From assembly GCA_030642525.1 (NCBI GenBank), contig DAOWNO010000046.1, positions 1-9,741 of the forward strand: a stretch of 9,741 nucleotides of DNA, written 5' to 3'. Positions 6,563 to 9,741 of the stretch are shown here, piece after piece. The first letter of the stretch is position 1. Each line of letters begins with the position of its first letter. A program made the translations under genes and the position numbers. Below the pieces are notes generated by a model. It did no database searches, was not told where the DNA came from, and saw nothing but the letters and a program-made list of their open reading frames with translations. Origin of the DNA: Candidatus Aegiribacteria sp. (GTDB taxonomy: Bacteria; Fermentibacterota; Fermentibacteria; Fermentibacterales; JCC-6).

Positions 6563-7425
6563 TGAGACATCTCTTTTTGAATTCTGTAAAGGATATCCAG
6601 GAATACTTTCCCATATTCCGGATAACCTTGAATCAGTGGAATTCCCTCTGACAGCACTTCTGCTATTTTCCGATCCATAGGGATTCGTGCAAGTATCGGT
6701 AGATTTTCTGAATTGCAGTATTCCTCTACTTTCTTGTCACCGATTCCATCCCTGTTGATTATTACTCCCGTCTGGATATCGAGCTGGTTTACAACGACAT
6801 CGACTGCGGCTTTTAGATCATGCAGTCCAAAGGGAGTCGGTTCTGTTACGAGCACAACGTAATCGCTTCTGCTGACGGCTTCAACGACGGGGCAGGATGT
6901 CCCCGGTGGAGCATCTATGATCACAAGACCTTCCCGCTCACGAGGATGGTATTCCTTCAGCAAAGAGGAAATTGTCGGAACGGGCATCGCCTGACCTATA
7001 TTCATGACCCCTCTCGCAAAATCTACTGAGGACGCCGGTCCACCCTCTATTTTACCTGTAACATGAAGGATTTCCTTTATTGCTTTTTCCGGACAGACAA
7101 GCATACAGCTGGCACAGCCATGGCACAAATCTCTGAATACAAGCGTTTTGCTGCCTGCAACAGCGATAGCGTTCCAGACACAGACCTCAGCGCATTTTCC
7201 ACAATATGTGCATTTATCATCATCAACTTCCGGGACCAGTACACCGGTCTCTCTTTGAAAACTGTAGTCGGGGTCGAGAAAGAGACCCGCATTAGGTTCC
7301 TCCACATCGCAGTCGAGAAGAAGAGGACGGGAACCGGTCTTCTCTTCCGCAGCAGCAAGGGCAAGGCTGACCGCTACCATGGTTTTACCCGTGCCTCCCT
7401 TGCCGCTTGCAACTGCAATTACCAT
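6559..7425 (-). CDS. MinD-type ATPase with inserted 2x[4Fe-4S] ferredoxin domain, copy 1
   Basis: This 288-residue ATPase has the deviant Walker A GKGGTGKT at 8-15, DCDVEEPN at 38-45, and Walker B/switch II DAPPGTSCP at 171-179. The inserted ferredoxin domain carries CTYCGKCAEVC at 72-82 and CHGCASCMLVCP at 101-112, giving two [4Fe-4S] sites. The DCDVEEPN motif and the segment FARGVMNIGQAMPVPTISSL after the clusters make it a different subtype from its downstream neighbour, so the pair is not a recent duplication. The protein is soluble. The gene begins 9 bp after the zinc-ribbon gene. The ATG at 7425 is the only sensible start because MVIAVASGKGG is the family's usual N-terminus, yet its AGAGGA lies immediately against the ATG, so translation may depend on coupling to the upstream gene. 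C178 close to switch II is also kept in the neighbour (C185) and may bind a shared cluster at the dimer interface, which is inference. Confidence 0.9.
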   Translation of the reverse strand: MVIAVASGKGGTGKTMVAVSLALAAAEEKTGSRPLLLDCDVEEPNAGLFLDPDYSFQRETGVLVPEVDDDKCTYCGKCAEVCVWNAIAVAGSKTLVFRDLCHGCASCMLVCPEKAIKEILHVTGKIEGGPASSVDFARGVMNIGQAMPVPTISSLLKEYHPREREGLVIIDAPPGTSCPVVEAVSRSDYVVLVTEPTPFGLHDLKAAVDVVVNQLDIQTGVIINRDGIGDKKVEEYCNSENLPILARIPMDRKIAEVLSEGIPLIQGYPEYGKVFLDILYRIQKEMSQ

Positions 7426-7431
7426 TCCTCT
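7426..7431 (-). promoter_or_regulatory. Ribosome binding site directly touching the start codon
   Basis: On the - strand AGAGGA is followed directly by ATG of the first MinD-type ATPase. Spacing is essentially zero, much shorter than usual. The stop codon of the zinc-ribbon gene is only 9 bp upstream, so reinitiation by the terminating ribosome is the likely way this gene is started. Confidence 0.4.
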
Positions 7432-7434
7432 GGC

Positions 7435-7629
7435 TTACTCTCGAGTCATACCTGTCCCGCATTTTGGACAGGTTATCTTATTACATGGTTGTCCCAGCTG
7501 ATGTTGAACCTTATGACCACAAGCAGGACAGACACAGATTCCTCCGGGACCGGCAGCATATGGTCCTCCGCCGCGGCCTCTGCCGCCGCTGCCATCATTT
7601 CGCCGGCCTCCGCCAATATCTCGGCCCAT
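7435..7629 (-). CDS. Small Gly/Arg-rich zinc-ribbon protein
   Basis: A 64-residue protein. The first 30 residues are low-complexity Gly/Arg (GGGRRNDGSGGRGRGGG) and probably disordered. The remainder is a compact knuckle pair: C32, C34, C37 (CVCPACG), H43, C49, then C54 and C57 (CPKCG), ending GTGMTRE. C34/C37 and C54/C57 fit a zinc ribbon or rubredoxin-like metal site; the extra C32, H43 and C49 could take part in further metal binding. The start at ATG 7629 is preferred over the TTG two codons upstream because AAAGGGA is better placed for it. The gene sits between the NifX/ORP-like genes and the ATPases. Proteins of this shape accompany ferredoxin-MinD genes in anaerobes, but I know of no tested function. 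A metal-donor or adaptor role is inference. Confidence 0.75.
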   Translation of the reverse strand: MGRDIGGGRRNDGSGGRGRGGGPYAAGPGGICVCPACGHKVQHQLGQPCNKITCPKCGTGMTRE

Positions 7630-7643
7630 TTTCAATTCCCTTT

Positions 7644-8120
7644 CTAACCGTTCTTCTCCGGATACGGTGCAATGATATCGTCCAGTTTATTAAGCAGGTA
7701 TTCAGCTTCCTCTTTTAGCCGGTCAACGGGTCCTTTCTCATATCCAGATGCTCCATGACCGTGCCCTGCGCTTTCCCGGCACGGCGAAGCAGGAGAAAGG
7801 TGACCCGAGAGATACTGCATTACAGCGCTTTTCACAGAGCCAGTCGCGCCTGTTGAGCATTTAATGCCGTAGTTGCTGAAAACGCTGATTGCGCGGCCTC
7901 CCATTCCTCCCGCAATCATTACGTCAGCGCCAAGGCTGTTCACAAAATCAGGTACCTGCCCCGGGGAATGAGTGGAAAAGTAAGGATTTTCTACTGCTTC
8001 TGTTCTTAATATTTCATTCTTTTCAATGTTGATAACCGTGAAGTACGGGCATCTTCCAAAGTGATGACTTACGGAACTGTCAAGAGTTTTATCATTATCC
8101 GATGATACTACTATTCTCAT
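7644..8120 (-). CDS. NifX/ORP-family cluster-binding protein, His/Cys-rich copy
   Basis: This protein (158 aa) has the dinitrogenase iron-molybdenum cofactor fold (NifX, NifB C-terminus, ORP). Diagnostic pieces are MRIVVSSDND at the start, the HHFGRCPYF loop at 19-27, a GADVMIAGGMGGRAISVF core at 64-81, and GIKCSTGATG at 85-94. Possible metal ligands H19, H20, C24 and C88 lie in the loops used for cofactor binding in this family. After the domain there is a Cys/His-rich linker (C114, H120, H122) and a predicted helix RLKEEAEYLLNKLDDI near the C-terminus. The ATG at 8120 follows AAGGA, which lies across the stop of the preceding gene. Family members hold Fe-Mo precursors or, in Desulfovibrio ORP, a Mo-Cu-sulfide cluster. 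Which metal is used here cannot be read from sequence. Confidence 0.88.
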   Translation of the reverse strand: MRIVVSSDNDKTLDSSVSHHFGRCPYFTVINIEKNEILRTEAVENPYFSTHSPGQVPDFVNSLGADVMIAGGMGGRAISVFSNYGIKCSTGATGSVKSAVMQYLSGHLSPASPCRESAGHGHGASGYEKGPVDRLKEEAEYLLNKLDDIIAPYPEKNG

Positions 8121-8123
8121 ATG

Positions 8124-8621
8124 CTATCCTTCACTGATTCTGTCAAGCTGTTCAAGAATATCTGCAACCTGTGTTCTGAGATAGCGAAGTTTTTCTGTAA
8201 GCATCTTTAGGTCATCAGTGTTTCTGCTGATTCCTTCTGAACTGCCTTTAGAATTTCCAGCCATACCTGCATGGTTGTCTGCCGTAGCTGATCCCATTTT
8301 CTTGAGCTTATCGTTTATGAACGAATCCACAGCTTCCCTCACCGTTCCGTTCTCCGTGATGTAGCATGATACCGAACCGGCCTGTAGTACTTCAAACGCG
8401 TTTGGACCAACGTTTGCACTCAGAACAGAAGCCGATCCTTTTTTAAGAACGAATTGAGCCGCCATTATACCTGCTCCGCTGTTCTGGCTGGTAGCGGGAT
8501 TTTCAAAGGACTCATATGACATGTCATCAGTGTCAACCAGAATGAACCATTGAGTTCTTCCAAAAACGGGACTGATCTTTGAATCAAGATCCTTCCCCAG
8601 TGAACTGACTATTACTTTCAT
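8124..8621 (-). CDS. NifX/ORP-family protein, divergent copy with coiled-coil tail
   Basis: The 165-residue product starts MKVIVSSLGKDLDSKISPVFGRTQWFILVD in two blocks typical of the NifX/dinitrogenase cofactor fold, with SPVFGR at 17-22 where the neighbour has HHFGRCPY. It continues with a conserved Gly/Ala-containing middle (NSGAGIMAAQFVLKKG, SANVGPNAFEVLQ) and a GSVSCYITENGTVREAV segment that matches the family's C-terminal strand and helix. The histidine and cysteine ligands of the neighbour's first loop are absent, though C85 lies in the second loop. Residues 105-135 are a Ser/Gly/Asn-rich linker, and 136-163 form a leucine-rich helix (DDLKMLTEKLRYLRTQ). It may be a structural or carrier partner of the His/Cys-rich copy. 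The gene lies 9 bp after the DUF5320 gene and 3 bp before the second NifX-like gene. Confidence 0.88.
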   Translation of the reverse strand: MKVIVSSLGKDLDSKISPVFGRTQWFILVDTDDMSYESFENPATSQNSGAGIMAAQFVLKKGSASVLSANVGPNAFEVLQAGSVSCYITENGTVREAVDSFINDKLKKMGSATADNHAGMAGNSKGSSEGISRNTDDLKMLTEKLRYLRTQVADILEQLDRISEG

Positions 8622-8630
8622 CTATTTCTT

Positions 8631-8972
8631 TTATCCCTTTCTTTGTTCTATCAGCTGCTTGACGCGGCTGGCAATATACTCAATTACATCCGCTACATTC
8701 TGTACCCGGCTCTTCAGGGAATCCGTTTCAACGAATTCAGGATTCCCGGTAGGATTGTACTGCGGATATCTGCGCCAGAGCGGCAGACCCGTCTCATAGA
8801 AACGATTTCTATAACCTCTTCCACCTCCCCGGCCATATCTGACAAACCCTCTTCCTGCTCCCCTTCCGGGAGCTGATGTATATCCGTCTGTCGGAAAACC
8901 GGCGCACCTTCCCATAGCTCTCCCTGTCATGGGACCTTCACCTAGAGGTCCGGTTCCATTTCCTGCTGGCAT
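8631..8972 (-). CDS. DUF5320-type Gly/Arg-rich protein
   Basis: This protein (113 aa) opens with NGTGPLGEGPMTGRAMGRC, the signature of DUF5320 proteins, with the usual Cys at 23. A Gly/Arg-rich disordered segment follows (about 36-57, PGRGAGRGFVRYGRGGG), then an aromatic stretch WRRYPQYNP and a C-terminal amphipathic helix of about 28 residues (DSLKSRVQNVADVIEYIASR). DUF5320 genes are regular companions of NifX/ORP-like and ferredoxin-MinD genes in anaerobes; their role is not established. The helix resembles those ending the two NifX-like proteins, which suggests they assemble together (inference). The ATG is preceded by AAAGGAG (8979-8985), which lies within the last codons of the regulator gene, so translation is probably coupled to it. 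Confidence 0.85.
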   Translation of the reverse strand: MPAGNGTGPLGEGPMTGRAMGRCAGFPTDGYTSAPGRGAGRGFVRYGRGGGRGYRNRFYETGLPLWRRYPQYNPTGNPEFVETDSLKSRVQNVADVIEYIASRVKQLIEQRKG

Positions 8973-8975
8973 TTT

Positions 8976-9389
8976 CTACTCCTTTCCCTTTTCATCATCG
9001 TTTCCATGATGAGTTTTCATATGACTGTGATATTCTCTGAAAAAACTGTGCAGAATTCTGTCAGTTTCCTCAAGATCCACAACCCATGTATCAAGGTAGA
9101 TATTCCCCTCTTTCGTAAGAGTGTAGACCCTTCTGGCAGGACCGGAGTCGCCCTCCGACCACTCTGATGTAACGAACCCTCTCTCCTCGAGACTTCTGAG
9201 AATTCGGTAAATAGTACTGGAATCAGCTGGATTTCCTCTGAATCCAAAGCTGTCAAGATTTTCAAGAAGTTCGTAACCGTGCGATTCTCCGGCGTGAAGC
9301 AGTAGAAGAAGACATGGTTCCAGAAACCTTCTGATTCTTCGTCTGCATCCGCCCTGCGCCCCGTACCCTCTTCTGCCTCTTCGCAGCAT
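8976..9389 (-). CDS. PadR-family transcriptional regulator of the operon
   Basis: This is a short PadR protein (137 aa). The winged helix is seen in LLLLHAGESHGYELLENL (28-45), the recognition helix PADSSTIYRILRSLEERG (54-71) and the wing SGPARRVYTLTKEG (82-95), followed by a C-terminal dimerisation helix. It has a basic Gly/Arg-rich N-terminus (MLRRGRRGYGAQGGCRRRIR) with C15, C26 at the start of helix 1, and a His-rich tail (H114, H121, H123, H127, H128). These extra Cys and His residues could sense metal or redox state, which is inference. The frame is open further upstream, but the ATG at 9389 is chosen because AAAGGAA sits at 9394-9400 and because longer versions would extend back through the operator and -10 box. 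It is the first gene of the operon, immediately behind an inverted repeat, so it most likely represses its own transcription and that of the six genes after it. Confidence 0.88.
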   Translation of the reverse strand: MLRRGRRGYGAQGGCRRRIRRFLEPCLLLLLHAGESHGYELLENLDSFGFRGNPADSSTIYRILRSLEERGFVTSEWSEGDSGPARRVYTLTKEGNIYLDTWVVDLEETDRILHSFFREYHSHMKTHHGNDDEKGKE

Positions 9390-9403
9390 ACTGTTCCTTT
9401 CAT

Positions 9404-9424
9404 CTATGTGCAAATAGCACCTAG
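9404..9424. promoter_or_regulatory. 21-bp inverted repeat, operator candidate for the PadR regulator
   Basis: On the - strand the arms CTAGGTGC and GCACATAG are separated by five bases and match at 7 of 8 positions. The repeat begins right after the -10 box and ends just before the ribosome binding site of the regulator gene, so it covers the presumed transcription start. A bound repressor here would block transcription. It is not the ATGT-N8-ACAT element described for classical PadR. Confidence 0.6.
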
Positions 9425-9452
9425 ATGATAATAACATATAATTTGATGTCAA
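9425..9452 (-). promoter_or_regulatory. Promoter of the PadR/DUF5320/NifX/MinD operon
   Basis: On the - strand a perfect -35 box TTGACA (9447-9452) and a near-perfect -10 box TATCAT (9425-9430) are spaced by 16 bp in an AT-rich tract. Transcription should start near 9415-9419, giving a leader of about 25-30 bases. No sigma-54 type -24/-12 (GG-GC) element was seen here, unlike the ORP operons of Desulfovibrio. Confidence 0.65.
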
Positions 9453-9636
9453 GTTTATCTTCAGAGACTGGATTGATCAGGAAAAGAACGCTGTCATTGT
9501 ATTCGAAAAGAATACTCTGATTTTCTTACAAATTTCTGGAGAATATGGATTTATTGCATCTGAAGAGATAAAAAAACTTGAAAGGAAAAGAAAATTTCAT
9601 GTGACGGAGGCTTTTGTTACCAATATATTCAAATGA
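9442..9636 (+). other. Start-less open stretch, possible gene remnant
   Basis: A 64-codon frame follows a stop at 9439-9441 and ends at TGA 9634-9636. It contains no ATG, GTG or TTG near its front. The translation (for example AVIVFEKNTLIFLQISGEY and FIASEEIKKLERKRKFHVTE) looks protein-like in residue mix but matches no family I know. Its front overlaps the operon promoter read on the other strand. It may be the tail of a gene whose 5' part was lost, or chance in AT-rich DNA. Confidence 0.25.
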
Positions 9637-9671
9637 ACAGAGAAATACTTTTTTACTAATAAGTTATATTA

Positions 9672-9741
9672 TTAAATCCCTTTGATCCTCTTGCGGGATA
9701 ATTTCTCTGGAACCAGTAGTAGTACAATACCGTTAACAATA
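9672..9741 (-). CDS. Possible C-terminal end of a membrane protein, cut by the window edge
   Basis: Entering from the right edge on the - strand, the last 22 codons read IVNGIVLLLVPEKLSRKR then IKGI and a TAA at 9674-9672. A hydrophobic segment followed by a basic tail is what the cytoplasmic end of a final transmembrane helix looks like. If real, the gene lies upstream of the PadR operon in the same direction. Between its stop and the operon promoter I saw no clear terminator. The piece is too short to assign a family. Confidence 0.3.
   Translation of the reverse strand, partial: IVNGIVLLLVPEKLSRKRIKGI

Noticed and set aside
5669..7425. MinD cell-division site placement genes
   Set aside because: Both ATPases contain an inserted two-cluster ferredoxin domain and lack the C-terminal amphipathic membrane-targeting helix of MinD; there is no MinC or MinE.
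7063..7718. Long + strand open frames opposite the ATPase and zinc-ribbon genes
   Set aside because: They are antisense to well-supported genes, have odd composition and show no domain; they are shadows of the coding strand.
5669..8621. Nitrogen fixation cluster (nifX/nifB-like genes plus Fe-S ATPases)
   Set aside because: No nifH, D, K, E, N or a radical-SAM NifB domain is present. The small NifX-fold proteins with ferredoxin-MinD ATPases and DUF5320 fit the ORP-like class instead.
9390..9452. Longer PadR protein starting 21 codons further upstream
   Set aside because: That start would lie within the -35/-10 promoter region and has no good ribosome binding site; ATG 9389 has AAAGGAA at proper distance.
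1..9741. CRISPR arrays, tRNA or rRNA genes, insertion sequences
   Set aside because: No regular direct repeat-spacer pattern, no tRNA-like cloverleaf or rRNA segment that I could recognise, and no transposase motif or terminal inverted repeats were seen.

Overview
The window looks like part of the chromosome of an anaerobic Gram-negative-type bacterium. A lipoprotein signal with a lipobox, a type IV prepilin and two ferredoxin-containing MinD-type ATPases support this. Base composition is moderate, mid-40s percent GC by eye. I cannot name the taxon. The prepilin, the HEAT-repeat protein and the 'orange protein' type cluster would fit an uncultured anaerobic lineage or a deltaproteobacterium-like organism, but that is inference.

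Left part (1-1751, + strand): an unassigned stretch, then a lipoprotein gene (268-1539). Its C-terminal half is built of roughly 31-residue YD/DG repeats, and its 3' end looks frameshifted, with repeat motifs continuing in another frame to 1654. Overlapping that tail, with a strong ribosome binding site, is a 35-codon stump (1644-1751) of a minimal nucleotidyltransferase (MNT), the antitoxin half of an MNT-HEPN pair. This left edge looks like decaying accessory DNA.

Middle part (1779-5519, - strand): an 886-residue HEAT-repeat-like cytoplasmic protein starting at TTG, with a promoter and a 17-bp palindrome lying across its -10 region. Upstream of it is a two-gene unit: a bitopic membrane protein with a pilin-like ectodomain (5031-5519), overlapped by 8 bp by a GTG-started type IV prepilin (4565-5038).

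Right part (5591-9452, - strand): the most interesting block, a compact seven-gene operon with a clear promoter, a 21-bp operator-like inverted repeat and a terminator. In order of transcription it encodes a PadR-type regulator, a DUF5320 Gly/Arg-rich protein, two NifX/ORP-type (dinitrogenase iron-molybdenum cofactor fold) proteins, a Gly/Arg-rich zinc-ribbon protein, and two MinD-like ATPases that each carry an inserted 2x[4Fe-4S] ferredoxin domain. Intergenic gaps are 3-14 bp and the last two genes overlap by 4 bp. The likely joint task is ATP- and Fe-S-dependent assembly or handling of a metal-sulfur cluster held on the NifX/ORP-like proteins, related to the orange protein (ORP) complex of Desulfovibrio. 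Here the regulator is a PadR protein rather than a sigma-54 activator, and there are extra small proteins.

Right edge (9453-9741): the upstream flank of this operon. It holds a start-less 64-codon open stretch on + and, at the very end, what may be the last 22 codons of a membrane protein on the - strand.
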